Source: Evansella sp. LMS18 | Lineage (GTDB): Bacteria > Bacillota > Bacilli > Bacillales > Salisediminibacteriaceae | Assembly: GCF_024362785.1 (NCBI RefSeq) | Contig: NZ_CP093301.1 | Span: 1,798,001-1,862,000 of the forward strand | DNA length: 64,000 nucleotides | Direction: 5' to 3' | Shown here: one piece after another, positions 44,062-53,401 of the stretch | Numbering within the stretch: position 1 is the first letter of the stretch | How the letters are laid out: each line of letters starts with the position of its first letter | The notes under the pieces: model-generated | What the model saw: the letters and a program-made list of their open reading frames with translations, nothing else | What the model was told of the DNA's origin: nothing | The model's database searches: none | Made by a program: the position numbers and the translations under genes

Positions 44062-45297
44062 TTATTTAACAGTTTCTTTTGCTTTTGCTTCCTGTTGTTT
44101 TTTTGGATTATTAACCTCTGAATATACTTTCGTCGTTAAGCCCCAGAGTTTAATGAACCCGACTGCGGCGTTATGGTCGAATGCGTCCCCTTTTGAATAC
44201 GTAGCAAGCTCCTCGTTATAAAGGCTGTTTGCAGCTTTTCTTGCTACTACCATGTGGTTGCCCTTATGGAGTTTTACTTTAATTGTCCCGGAGACCACAT
44301 CCTGTGTTTCCTCCACAAATGCTGCAAGAGCCTTATTAAGCGGGGAATACCAGAGTCCGTCATAAATGAGCTGAGTCATCTGCTGTTCAATCTGTACTTT
44401 TGATTTGGTCACTTCACGAGGAAGGGTCAGGAATTCCAGCTCTTTATGTGCGTTTATTAAAATGAGTGCTCCCGGATTTTCATACACTTCACGAGATTTG
44501 ATGCCTACAAGTCGGTTTTCAATATGGTCGATACGGCCCACACCGTGTTTTCCGCCAAGATCATTCAGCTTTTCTATTAATTGCACAAGGCCCATTTCTT
44601 CTCCGTCCAGGGCAACAGGTACACCTTTATCGAATTCGATATCCACATATTCCGCTTCGTCAGGGGTCATGGAAATCGGCGCTGTCCAGTCAAAGGCTCC
44701 CTCTGGCGCTTCTGCCCATGGATCTTCTAAAACTCCAGCTTCACATGCCCGACCCCAGATATTCGCGTCAATAGAATACGGGTTATCAAGATTTACTGGG
44801 ATAGGAATCCCTTTTTCTTCTGCATAAGCAATTTCTTCGTCACGAGTCATACCCCATTCACGAACCGGCGCAATGACTTCCAGGCCTGGGTTCAATGCCT
44901 GAATCGACACTTCGAAACGCACCTGGTCATTACCTTTACCAGTACAGCCGTGAGCAACAGCTACCGCACCCTCCTGCTCAGCTACCTCTACTAATAATTT
45001 GGAGATTAGCGGGCGGGAAAGTGCTGATGAAATTGGATATTTCCCTTCATACAGGCAGTTAGCTTTCAGTGCAGGCAGAATGTATTCTTTTGCAAGAAGT
45101 TCTTTCGCATCAATCATAATCGCCTTCTCCGCGCCAACAGCTAAAGCTTTATTTTTGATCGAGTCAAGATCTTTCCCCTCGCCAACATCCAGTCCAAGTG
45201 CAATCACGTCATATCCGTACTTTTCCTGCAGCCATTTAATTGAAACGGAAGTATCCAGACCTCCGGAGTATGCTAAAACAACTTTTCCCTTACTCAT
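44062..45297 (-). CDS. argG: Argininosuccinate synthase
   Basis: Joins citrulline and aspartate with ATP to form argininosuccinate. The 411 residues contain the PP-loop [15 protein letters not shown] at the N-terminus, [13 protein letters not shown] and [17 protein letters not shown]. The C-terminal tail is unusually rich in Lys, Glu, Gln and Thr. AGGAGAGAGG precedes the ATG. Position between argF and argH fits one pathway operon. Confidence 0.98.
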   Translation of the reverse strand: MSKGKVVLAYSGGLDTSVSIKWLQEKYGYDVIALGLDVGEGKDLDSIKNKALAVGAEKAIMIDAKELLAKEYILPALKANCLYEGKYPISSALSRPLISKLLVEVAEQEGAVAVAHGCTGKGNDQVRFEVSIQALNPGLEVIAPVREWGMTRDEEIAYAEEKGIPIPVNLDNPYSIDANIWGRACEAGVLEDPWAEAPEGAFDWTAPISMTPDEAEYVDIEFDKGVPVALDGEEMGLVQLIEKLNDLGGKHGVGRIDHIENRLVGIKSREVYENPGALILINAHKELEFLTLPREVTKSKVQIEQQMTQLIYDGLWYSPLNKALAAFVEETQDVVSGTIKVKLHKGNHMVVARKAANSLYNEELATYSKGDAFDHNAAVGFIKLWGLTTKVYSEVNNPKKQQEAKAKETVK

Positions 45298-45366
45298 GCC
45301 GATCCCTCTCTCCTAAGAATTTAAATCCATTATAACGTATTTTTATGCATGTTTGTCAATAAAAAA

Positions 45367-46347
45367 TTATAAATTCATTAAATTTTTCATTAATGCCTTT
45401 TGAGCATGGAGTCTGTTTTCCGCTTCATCAAAGACCACAGAGTGTATTCCATCAAGGATTTCAGTTGTTACTTCCTCCCCGCGATGAGCAGGAAGGCAAT
45501 GGAGAAAAATAAATCCTGCATCCGCTTTACTGCATAATGACTGATTAACCTGATAGTCTTTAAATGCTTTTATACGCTTCTCCTGTTCTTCCTCCTGGCC
45601 CATACTTGCCCACACGTCAGTTACTATCACATCGGCTCCTTCTGCGGCCTTTAAAGGGTTATAAGTAAATTCAACACTGCCTCCTTGCTGATCGGCAATT
45701 TCACTGGCATTGTCATAAATATTTCCGTCTGGTTCGTATCCTTCAGGGCTTGCGACTTTAATGTTCATTCCGGTTATCGCCGCTCCCTCAAGGAGTGAAT
45801 GGCACATGTTATTATTCCCGTCGCCGATGTAACAAATATTCAGGCCTGACAGCTTTCCTTTATATTCTTTTATCGTCATTAAGTCTGCCAGCACCTGGGC
45901 TGGATGGTGTAAATCAGTAAGGCCGTTTATAACCGGAATCGATGCATGCTTTGCAAATTCCTCAATACTTTCATGAGCAAAAGTACGAATCATCAGTCCG
46001 TCAACATACCGTGACAATACCTTGGCAGTGTCTTCAATTGGCTCTCCTCTGCCAAGCTGAATGTCTTTTGAGCTGAGAAATATGGCGTTCCCTCCAAGCT
46101 GAAGCATGCCCACTTCAAAAGAGACACGGGTTCTTGTAGAGGATTTTTCAAAGATCATCCCGAGGGTTTTTCCCGCCAGATGAGGGTGCGGCACCCCTTC
46201 CTTCTGCTGCTTTTTTAATTCGATTGCTTCGTCGATGAGATAATTAATTTCTTCGCTGGTGAAATCAGCAATGGTAAGGAAGTCCTTCCCTGCCAGACTC
46301 TCAACTGATACTGCGTTATGGTTTTTAAAACTTTTTACTGTTGCCAT
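45367..46347 (-). CDS. argF: Ornithine carbamoyltransferase
   Basis: Makes citrulline from ornithine and carbamoyl phosphate. The 326 residues contain the carbamoyl-phosphate motif EKSSTRTRVSFEV, the DLHHPAQVLADLMT segment and the ornithine/catalytic HCLPAHRGEEV with Cys. AGAGGAGTG precedes the ATG, 14 bp after carB. Its gene position right after carAB keeps the labile carbamoyl phosphate near its user. Confidence 0.98.
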   Translation of the reverse strand: MATVKSFKNHNAVSVESLAGKDFLTIADFTSEEINYLIDEAIELKKQQKEGVPHPHLAGKTLGMIFEKSSTRTRVSFEVGMLQLGGNAIFLSSKDIQLGRGEPIEDTAKVLSRYVDGLMIRTFAHESIEEFAKHASIPVINGLTDLHHPAQVLADLMTIKEYKGKLSGLNICYIGDGNNNMCHSLLEGAAITGMNIKVASPEGYEPDGNIYDNASEIADQQGGSVEFTYNPLKAAEGADVIVTDVWASMGQEEEQEKRIKAFKDYQVNQSLCSKADAGFIFLHCLPAHRGEEVTTEILDGIHSVVFDEAENRLHAQKALMKNLMNL

Positions 46348-46361
46348 ACTCCCACTCCTCT

Positions 46362-49300
46362 TTAATTAGTTATTAACCTTCCTGCATATTCATTAAGTGC
46401 TCTCGGTGTTCCGTTCATGTCTCCGTTCATACTGCCCAGTTGGCTTATAACAGGTTCCAATGCCTGCAGACTCGTAAAGCAGGGGATTTGGTACTTTACT
46501 GCTAATTCCCTTAAAGTAAATCCTGCTTTGTTTTGTACTCTCCCCTGGGTAGGAATATTGACCACAAGATCAAGCTCTCCGGTTTTAAACAGCTCCTCCA
46601 GCTCTTCCTGACGTTTACTGACTGCCAATGCATTAAAACCATTAACCTTTAAAAACTCTGCCGTCCCTTCTGTCGCAATAAGTTCATACCCGTTATCCGC
46701 GAATTTTTCTATGAGAGGAAGGCTTTCCAGCTTTGCTCCATCAGTAATCGTGCAGAAAACCCGTTTTGGTCCTCCTGTACCGGCTAACGCCTCAGAGATA
46801 CCTGCCAGTGATTTTTGCAGTGCTTCTTCCTTTGTAAAACCAAGCGCGAGAACTTCACCGGTTGATTTCATCTCCGGCCCGGCAACATGGTCAACACCTT
46901 TTAGTTTCCCAGCTGAGTAAACTGGTACTTTTACAGAGTAAAAATCCGGTTCCGGCAAGAGTCCAGTATCTCCAGTAATCTCATTTAATTTTTCGCCCAG
47001 CTGGACTCTCACGGACCAGTCAATCATAGGTATCCCGGTTAATTTGCTGATAATAGGCACCGTTCTGGAAGCACGGGGATTCACTTCCAGCACGTACACC
47101 GTCTCCTCGTATACAACAAACTGAATATTTATCATTCCTTTTACAGCTGCTGCTTTCGCGATTTTTTCCGCATAGCTTACAAGGTTGTTTTTCGTCTCCA
47201 TGGTAATGGACAGTGGCGGGTAAAATGCCGTGCTGTCTCCGGAATGCACACCTGCTTTTTCCAGGTGTTCGAATATGCCCGGTACTACAATCGTCTCTCC
47301 GTCGCTGATAACATCCATTTCACATTCCATTCCCGGCAAAAATCGATCCACCAGTACCGGCCAGGAACGTTCATCGTTTTCTGCAGTTATTCTTTCAATA
47401 TATTGCTTCAGCTCATCTTCATTGCTGCAGACAAACATAGACTGCCCGCCAATCACATAAGACGGACGCACAAGAACCGGATAACCCAGCTCGGCAGCTG
47501 TCTTAGACAACGCTGCAGGTTCTTTCACTGTTTCACCTGCGATGTGGGGGATATCCAGACTGTTAAGCAACTGATAGAATTTCTCTCTGTCTTCCAGCTC
47601 ATCAATACTCTGCAGAGACGTTCCAAGAAGCTGGATTCCTTCTTCCGCGAGCTCCTCTGCCACGTTAATAGCTGTCTGGCCTCCAAACTGGATCAAAGCT
47701 CCTTCCACTTGTTCCTTTTCCGCTACAGCTAAAATATCCTCCGCTGCCAATGGCTCGAAGTATAATCTGTCAGCCACAGAATAATCAGTGCTTACCGTTT
47801 CCGGGTTATTATTTATTACTATCGCTTCATAACCTGCCTTCTTCAATGCTTCTGCAGCATGCACCGAGCAGTAATCAAACTCGACTCCCTGTCCGATACG
47901 AATTGGCCCTGAACCAATAACGAGCACCTTCTTTGAAGCTGGATTCGTTTCCGCCTCGTCAGCCCCCTGCCAGGTTGAATAAAAATATGGTGTTTCCGCA
48001 TCAAACTCGGCAGCACATGTGTCAACAAGTTTGTAGCTTCGTTTCATTCCGGCCGATTTCAGGAAAGTCCGAACTTCTTTTTCTTTCACTTGAAAAATAC
48101 GGCTCAACAGCTTATCACTTATATTCAATTTCTTCGCTGTTTTAAGCAGATCAAGAGGCATTTCATCCAGCGAACTGTATTCCGCCAGGGCTATTTCACA
48201 GTCGATAATCCGTTTAATTTTCCAGAGGAACCATTGATCGATCCTGGTCACCTCGTGGACCGTATCAAGAGAAATTCCCCTGTAAAAAGCTTCAGCCAGC
48301 TCATAAACCCGTAAATCTGTCGGCACAGAAAGCCGGGTCAGTAAATCCTCATTTGAGAGCACGGTTAAGTTATCCAGCTTCATGCTGTGTCCGTTGTTCA
48401 CTTCAAGGGAACGGACAGCTTTATTAAAGGATCCTTCAAATGAACGGTCAATTGCCATAACTTCTCCTGTTGCCTTCATTTGCGTACCTAACGTCCGGTC
48501 ACCTTCACTGAATTTATCAAAAGGAAACCTCGGAAGCTTCACAACGACGTAATCAAGAGCAGGTTCAAAGGAAGCGAATGTATTCCCCGTGACAGGATTG
48601 ATAATTTCATCCAGGTGGTAGCCAATCGCACACTTTGCAGCAATTCTCGCTATCGGGTACCCTGTCGCTTTTGAAGCAAGGGCTGATGAGCGGCTGACCC
48701 GCGGATTTACCTCAATAATAAAATACTGGTCAGACTCAGGATTTAAGGCGAACTGAATATTACATCCGCCTACTACATCGAGAGCCCGGATTACTTTCAG
48801 GGAAGCATTCCTGAGCATCTGATACTGGCTGTCAGCCAGCGTCTGGGAAGGTGCAGTAACGATTGAGTCCCCTGTATGCACGCCTACAGGGTCCATATTT
48901 TCCATATTGCATACAATCGTGCACGTATCATTTACGTCTCTCATCACCTCGTACTCGATTTCCTTCCAGCCTTTAATGCTTTTTTCTACAAGCACCTGGC
49001 CGATGGGGCTTGCCCCAAGGCCGCGATTTAAAACTGCCAGATACTCTTCGTCATTACCTGCAAAACCCCCGCCTGCGCCGCCAAGTGTATAAGCAGGGCG
49101 AATGATAACCGGGTAGCCTGCTTTCCTGACGAATTCCATGCCTTCCTGGATATTCTCCACAATTTCAGAATCAGGGACGGGCTCTCCTATTTCCAGCATC
49201 AGGCTGCGGAATTTTTCTCTGTCCTCTCCCTTTTGAATGGATTCTGCTGAAGTGCCCAGCAGCTTCACGTTGTTTTTTGCCAGTATCCCTTTTTCATACA

Positions 49301-49604
49301 GCTGTACAGTTAAATTAAGCCCTGTCTGGCCCCCGAGAGATCCGATCAGGCCATCAGGTTTTTCTTTTTTGATAATCTTCTCTATCGTTTCAATGGTGAG
49401 GGGTTCCATATAAACCTTGCTGGCGACAGACTCGTCGGTCATGATTGTCGCCGGGTTGTTATTCACGAGAAGGACCTCAATCCCTTCCTCCTTTAATGCC
49501 AGACAGGCCTGTGTACCCGCATAATCAAATTCTGCTGCCTGGCCAATAACAATCGGTCCTGAACCGATCACAAGGACTTTTTTTATGTCGTTATACTTTG
49601 GCAT
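46362..49604 (-). CDS. carB: Carbamoyl-phosphate synthase large subunit
   Basis: Makes carbamoyl phosphate from bicarbonate, ammonia and two ATP. The 1080 residues comprise two homologous ATP-grasp halves (each with a GSGPIxIGQ start, at about residues 11 and 570), an oligomerisation domain and a C-terminal allosteric MGS-like domain. Start: ATG at 49604 with GGGGGAAGG before it, inside the end of carA; a longer in-frame extension lacks a site. Placement with argF, argG and argH shows it is the arginine-specific enzyme; a separate pyrimidine CPS is expected elsewhere. Confidence 0.98.
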   Translation of the reverse strand: MPKYNDIKKVLVIGSGPIVIGQAAEFDYAGTQACLALKEEGIEVLLVNNNPATIMTDESVASKVYMEPLTIETIEKIIKKEKPDGLIGSLGGQTGLNLTVQLYEKGILAKNNVKLLGTSAESIQKGEDREKFRSLMLEIGEPVPDSEIVENIQEGMEFVRKAGYPVIIRPAYTLGGAGGGFAGNDEEYLAVLNRGLGASPIGQVLVEKSIKGWKEIEYEVMRDVNDTCTIVCNMENMDPVGVHTGDSIVTAPSQTLADSQYQMLRNASLKVIRALDVVGGCNIQFALNPESDQYFIIEVNPRVSRSSALASKATGYPIARIAAKCAIGYHLDEIINPVTGNTFASFEPALDYVVVKLPRFPFDKFSEGDRTLGTQMKATGEVMAIDRSFEGSFNKAVRSLEVNNGHSMKLDNLTVLSNEDLLTRLSVPTDLRVYELAEAFYRGISLDTVHEVTRIDQWFLWKIKRIIDCEIALAEYSSLDEMPLDLLKTAKKLNISDKLLSRIFQVKEKEVRTFLKSAGMKRSYKLVDTCAAEFDAETPYFYSTWQGADEAETNPASKKVLVIGSGPIRIGQGVEFDYCSVHAAEALKKAGYEAIVINNNPETVSTDYSVADRLYFEPLAAEDILAVAEKEQVEGALIQFGGQTAINVAEELAEEGIQLLGTSLQSIDELEDREKFYQLLNSLDIPHIAGETVKEPAALSKTAAELGYPVLVRPSYVIGGQSMFVCSNEDELKQYIERITAENDERSWPVLVDRFLPGMECEMDVISDGETIVVPGIFEHLEKAGVHSGDSTAFYPPLSITMETKNNLVSYAEKIAKAAAVKGMINIQFVVYEETVYVLEVNPRASRTVPIISKLTGIPMIDWSVRVQLGEKLNEITGDTGLLPEPDFYSVKVPVYSAGKLKGVDHVAGPEMKSTGEVLALGFTKEEALQKSLAGISEALAGTGGPKRVFCTITDGAKLESLPLIEKFADNGYELIATEGTAEFLKVNGFNALAVSKRQEELEELFKTGELDLVVNIPTQGRVQNKAGFTLRELAVKYQIPCFTSLQALEPVISQLGSMNGDMNGTPRALNEYAGRLITN

Positions 49605-50676
49605 ATACCTTCCCCCTGGATGCTTCTGCCTGCATGATAAACTCGTCAAAGATGAATGCTGTATCACTTGGACCGGGATGGGCTTCCGGATGGAACTGAA
49701 CGGTCTGTACAGGCAGTGATTTATGTTTTAATCCTTCGATTGTCTGGTCATTTACATTGGTGTAAAGTACGGAGAAATCGTCTGTATTTACTGATTCATT
49801 GATTACTGTGTAACCATGGTTCTGGGAAGTGATAAATACTTTACCGGTATGCTTGTTTTTTACCGGATGGTTGCCGCCCCTATGGCCGTAATCCAGCTTT
49901 TTCGTTTTTGAGCCGAAAGCCAGGGCGATCAGCTGGTGGCCGAGACATATACCGAGCGACGGGTATGCAGAAGCAATTTTTTTATACTCCGAAAGCCAGG
50001 GATGTAGCTTCGCAGGGTCTCCTGGCCCGTTGCTGAAAATAATGCCGTCTGGATTTATTTGCTGAATTTGCTCATACGTATAGTTATAAGGGACGAGGCT
50101 TACTGAGCATCCTTTTGCAAGCAGTGCATGGAGGATAGACTTTTTATAGCCAAAATCCATAAGAACAATATGCGGCCCATAGTTTTCAAATACAGCCGGT
50201 TCCTTTACAGATACCTGGTTTACTAAAAATTCATCTCCACTCTTTTGCAGGGAATGTTTGAAATCAAGCTCTTTTGATGCTGTGATAATCCCTCTCACTG
50301 TTTTACGTTTTCTGACCGTCCTGACGAGTAGCCTGGTGTCCACTCCTGTAAGACAGGGAACGTCATGTTTATTAAGTTCATCGGCGATAGTCCTGTCCGC
50401 CTTGTAGTGGCTTGGTTCTTCACATAATTCACCGGTAACTATTCCCCGTGCGGATATAGTAAGGCTTTCATGGTCATCTTCGTTTAATCCGTAATTCCCA
50501 ATCAAAGGGTAGCAGAAGACAATTATCTGCCCCGCGTAAGAAGGGTCTGTCAAAATTTCCTGATAACCAGCCATGCTGGTGTTGAACACAACCTCCCCTG
50601 CTGTAAAATCAGCATCTGCAACAAGTTCGCCTTCAAAAACTTCTCCTGATTCCAGGTGCAAGTAGCCCTTTTTCAA
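49591..50676 (-). CDS. carA: Carbamoyl-phosphate synthase small subunit
   Basis: Glutaminase subunit that supplies ammonia to CarB. The 361 residues consist of an N-terminal CPSase domain (LHLESGEVFEGE, FNTSMAGYQEILTDPSYAGQI) and a class I glutamine amidotransferase with Cys nucleophile in SLGICLGHQLIALAFG and the His-Glu of QFHPEAHPGPSDT. It overlaps carB by 14 bp. First gene of the operon, preceded by a promoter that contains an ARG box. Confidence 0.98.
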   Translation of the reverse strand: MKKGYLHLESGEVFEGELVADADFTAGEVVFNTSMAGYQEILTDPSYAGQIIVFCYPLIGNYGLNEDDHESLTISARGIVTGELCEEPSHYKADRTIADELNKHDVPCLTGVDTRLLVRTVRKRKTVRGIITASKELDFKHSLQKSGDEFLVNQVSVKEPAVFENYGPHIVLMDFGYKKSILHALLAKGCSVSLVPYNYTYEQIQQINPDGIIFSNGPGDPAKLHPWLSEYKKIASAYPSLGICLGHQLIALAFGSKTKKLDYGHRGGNHPVKNKHTGKVFITSQNHGYTVINESVNTDDFSVLYTNVNDQTIEGLKHKSLPVQTVQFHPEAHPGPSDTAFIFDEFIMQAEASRGKVYAKV

Positions 50677-50800
50677 CGTTACCCCTCCTTCAGTAGATGT
50701 ATAGTTTATTCATGTTAATTTTCATTTCTCCATCGCTGGTTCCCTCGAAAGGGTGGAAACACTGGAATACCTATTTCTTCCTATATCCTGTTGGTAGATT

Positions 50801-50829
50801 ATTATACTCTGTTATGAATTTTTATTCAA
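50801..50829 (-). promoter_or_regulatory. Promoter of the arginine operon
   Basis: Minus strand TTGAAT (50824-50829) and TATAAT (50801-50806) with a 17-nt spacer: a near-consensus sigma-A promoter, leaving a leader of about 120 nt before carA. Confidence 0.75.
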
Positions 50830-50853
50830 TAAAATTTTAAAAATTCTTATTTA
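50815..50853 (-). promoter_or_regulatory. Pair of ARG boxes (AhrC/ArgR operator)
   Basis: TGAATAAAAATTCA (50815-50828, minus strand) is a near-perfect ARG box that overlaps the -35 and spacer. A second, weaker box TAAATAAGAATTTT lies at 50840-50853, 11 bp away, the spacing usual for paired boxes. Arginine-bound AhrC would block the promoter. Confidence 0.75.
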
Positions 50854-50887
50854 TATTTTCTTGAATCATTTTCCTAATTCAAGTCAT

Positions 50888-51057
50888 CCGAACGTTATAT
50901 AAAATATTTGTAGTTCAATTTACGCTTCAGACGGACGCGTTCTGCGGGCACGGCTTCAACTAATTTTTGACGGTCAGATGCCGTCAAAAATGGATTTTCA
51001 GCTCGCGCTGTTCCCGCAAGAGTCGCCGTCTTACACTGCAATCGAAAGGTATGTCCG
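50888..51057. repeat. Nested palindromic intergenic repeat, copy 3 (about 170 bp)
   Basis: Third copy of the family at 8272 and 16033, with decayed ends (CCGAACGTTA, left). The core text CAGACGGACGCGTTCTGCGG, CACGGCTTCAACTAATTTTT and GAGTCGCCGTCTTAC is retained. Its inner right arm reads AAAAATGGATTTTCAGC as in copy 2. It fills the 490-bp gap between the arg promoter and the acetyltransferase terminator. Confidence 0.83.
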
Positions 51058-51113
51058 CCTTTTTATACAAAAACTATATGTGACATTCATTCCCATTTTT
51101 ACCTCTCTCATAG

Positions 51114-51150
51114 AAAAGCCTCACAGCAATAAAATGCTGTGAGGCTTTTT
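51114..51150. terminator. Terminator after the GNAT gene
   Basis: AAAAGCCTCACAGCA pairs with TGCTGTGAGGCTTTTT around ATAAAA. Works in the minus direction for the acetyltransferase. Confidence 0.9.
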
Positions 51151-51164
51151 GAAATACTCGAGCT

Positions 51165-51740
51165 TTATTTTTGGTTAAGCAGCTTTTCATACTCTGGACG
51201 CAGCAGCGAATAAACAATGGTGTCGTGGAAGTTCTCTCCGTCGAAGTCTGTCTGCCTTAACTGGCCCTCTCTCGTAAAGCCGAACTTATTGAGTAAGCGC
51301 GCTGAGCCTTCATTTCCCTCAAAAATATCCCCGACAATTCTGTTGAGCTCAAGTTCCTCAAACCCAAACCGCAGAGCTTCTTCCAATATTTCTGTCATTA
51401 CTCCGCTTCGCTGATATTCCTCCCTGACAATAGCTCCAAGCTCCGCTTTTTTATGCCATAAGTGCAGCTTATGAAGTCGGAACATACCGATGATTTCCTT
51501 CGTTTCTTTAGATGTGATCACCCATGGTATTTCTTTAGAAACTGCATAATTATGTAGACTCGCCTTGATATCGCTTTGCAGTTTTTCTTCGGTATCAACA
51601 GGATGAGGAGTAATGAACCTCATTGTATTCCTGTCCGACATGAAGGGAAACAGTTCCTTCGCATCATCTTCTTTTATCCCCCTGAGTATGTATTTTCCCG
51701 TTTCTAAACGGGGGATCTTCCCTGCCTGCCAATTGCTCAT
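51165..51740 (-). CDS. GNAT acetyltransferase (RimJ/RimL type)
   Basis: A 191-residue acetyl-CoA-dependent N-acetyltransferase of the RimJ/RimL/YdaF branch. Seen: N-terminal LETGKYILRGIKEDDAKEL, the acetyl-CoA loop area VREEYQRSGVMTEILEEALRF, and LNRIVGDIFEGNEGSARLLN followed by KFGFTREGQLR. Substrates in relatives are ribosomal proteins, spermidine or small amines; unknown here. AAGGAGAGGG precedes the ATG. Divergent from the two sspH genes. Confidence 0.9.
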   Translation of the reverse strand: MSNWQAGKIPRLETGKYILRGIKEDDAKELFPFMSDRNTMRFITPHPVDTEEKLQSDIKASLHNYAVSKEIPWVITSKETKEIIGMFRLHKLHLWHKKAELGAIVREEYQRSGVMTEILEEALRFGFEELELNRIVGDIFEGNEGSARLLNKFGFTREGQLRQTDFDGENFHDTIVYSLLRPEYEKLLNQK

Positions 51741-51882
51741 TCTCCAACCCTCTCCTTACGTTTATCATTTCCACTTGTACCTTCTACACAATATGGAAAG
51801 TTATCCTGCATTTTTTTTAATAACATGGGCTCGTTTCGTAAAAAATGATAAAGAATACAGCCGATATGAAGGAGGCAGGAAA

Positions 51883-52068
51883 ATGGACAGGGACAGAGTC
51901 CAGGAAATCATTGATTCTCCTGTAATGATAAATGTAAATTACCACGGCTTCCCGATTTATATACAGGAAGTGCTTGCTGACCAGGATATGGCGAGAGTTT
52001 TCCCCCTCGATAACATGGACCACGAGCAGATTGTCGACTTGAACGGCCTGAGGGAACATCACCTTTAA
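51883..52068 (+). CDS. sspH: Small acid-soluble spore protein H (copy 2)
   Basis: A 61-residue H-type SASP. Text in common with copy 1: DRVQEIIDSPVMINVNYHG, PIYIQEV and MARVFPLDNMD. The ATG at 51883 has GGAGGCAGG before it; longer in-frame upstream sequence is not coding. It is followed after 14 bp by copy 3, so the two form an operon, presumably expressed in the forespore. Confidence 0.9.
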   Translation: MDRDRVQEIIDSPVMINVNYHGFPIYIQEVLADQDMARVFPLDNMDHEQIVDLNGLREHHL

Positions 52069-52082
52069 AAGGAGGTTAGAAA

Positions 52083-52262
52083 ATGAACCGCATGCGCGCA
52101 AAAGAAATATCTGAATCGCCAGAAACGATTAAGGTTACTTACCAGGGGACCCCCGTGTATATTCAGCATGTTAATGATGACAGTGAGACTGCCCGCGTCT
52201 TCCCTCTGGACGAACCGGAAAAAGAGCAGGAAGTTCAGCTCGCGCACTTGATTGAGGATTAA
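52083..52262 (+). CDS. sspH: Small acid-soluble spore protein H (copy 3)
   Basis: A 59-residue H-type SASP, the copy closest to Bacillus SspH: begins MNRMRAKEISESPETIKVTY, continues with PVYIQHVNDD and ARVFPLDEPEKEQEVQL. AAAGGAGGTTAG precedes the ATG. It is directly downstream of copy 2 and ends before a terminator. Three sspH genes within 10 kb is unusual; sspH is normally single copy in Bacillus subtilis. Confidence 0.93.
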   Translation: MNRMRAKEISESPETIKVTYQGTPVYIQHVNDDSETARVFPLDEPEKEQEVQLAHLIED

Positions 52263-52271
52263 CTACGATAA

Positions 52272-52303
52272 AATAACCGGGCAAGTAACTGTCCGGTTAT
52301 TTC
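52272..52303. terminator. Terminator between sspH copy 3 and the LysM gene
   Basis: AATAACCGG pairs with CCGGTTATT around a 12-nt loop, followed by TCTTTA; A-rich on the other side, serving both convergent genes. Confidence 0.8.
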
Positions 52304-52304
52304 T

Positions 52305-53171
52305 TTAGTCATCCTCATATGAGACAAGAGATGGCCTTCCTGTTTCTTCATAAGTTATTTCTACTTCCTCCCCTCTCATTTTCTGAAACTCTTCCGCTTC
52401 CCCATAACCGACTTTTAATACAAGAGGCTCACCATTCACGTGAAATTCCACTGAATGGCTGTCAGCAGCCCCTACAACTGTAGCTTCTTCTGTCACTGTT
52501 TCTGCCTTTCCAGTTATAAGTTCCTGACCGATATAAATTGTTGTTCCGCTAAGTCCGTTAATTTGCTGTATATCTTTAACCGTGGTATCAAAACGACTGG
52601 CAATATTCCATAGTGTGTCACCCTTCTGTACTGTATAAACAGCAGCATCAGACTCTGAATTTCCCTCAGTCTTATTTTCCTTTGTTCCTGCTTGCTGTTC
52701 AGAACCAACTTGCAGTGTCTGGCCTGGATAAATTAATGTGGAAGAAAGCCCGTTTGCAGTCTGGATTTCCTCTACTGTTGTCCCGTACCTTCCGGCTATC
52801 GAATATAATGTATCTCCCACGGACACGCTGTACTCCGTCCCTGCCGATGTAGCCACATTATCTTGTGAATTACTGTCCGCCAGTTGAAGCGTCTGGCCGG
52901 TTATGATTAAATCACTTCTCAGTCCATTTACTTCTTTAAGCCCGTTGACCGATGTACCATGCTGGTCTGCTATAGAAAAAAGTGTATCACCAGCCTGTAC
53001 CGTATAAGCATTTCCTTCAGCTTTTACAGATAATGCTGCGGGAAAAACTCCTGCTGCTGCAATTACCGCCCCCAGCATAACTGGCAGAATTTTTATGTTC
53101 CATGCTGTAAGATTCTTCTTCTTTTCCGACAAGTTTTTTGTTAACCGAGGTACTTCTTTCAATAAATTCAT
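52305..53171 (-). CDS. Secreted protein with three LysM domains
   Basis: A 288-residue secreted or membrane-anchored peptidoglycan-binding protein. A basic N-terminus is followed by a hydrophobic segment (about 30-48) ending near SVKAEG, a signal peptide or anchor. LysM domains lie at about 56-97, 113-155 and 178-220, each starting YTVQ/YSV-GDTL-SIA, and are separated by Ser/Asn/Glu-rich linkers. The C-terminal 60 residues form a small beta-rich domain of unknown type. No catalytic domain is seen, so it probably binds cell wall or spore cortex. AAGGGGGAAA precedes the ATG. It is next to spore-protein genes, but a role in spores is only a possibility. Confidence 0.88.
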   Translation of the reverse strand: MNLLKEVPRLTKNLSEKKKNLTAWNIKILPVMLGAVIAAAGVFPAALSVKAEGNAYTVQAGDTLFSIADQHGTSVNGLKEVNGLRSDLIITGQTLQLADSNSQDNVATSAGTEYSVSVGDTLYSIAGRYGTTVEEIQTANGLSSTLIYPGQTLQVGSEQQAGTKENKTEGNSESDAAVYTVQKGDTLWNIASRFDTTVKDIQQINGLSGTTIYIGQELITGKAETVTEEATVVGAADSHSVEFHVNGEPLVLKVGYGEAEEFQKMRGEEVEITYEETGRPSLVSYEDD

Positions 53172-53401
53172 GTAGTATTTTTCCCCCTTGTTTTTACTCT
53201 CTTATTACTTTTATTACCGTTTTGTTACATAATGAAGAGTGTTTTTCTTTATCACACCTGAAATAAATAAAAAACAGGTAAAAAGTAATGTATTTATTCC
53301 TGTCATCTTCCAGAAGGGTGATGTGTTAAAAAATGTATAACTTAGATATATATTCAAACACTAAGTACTGTAAAATGTGAATTTTTGATGGGGGAAAGCA
53401 C

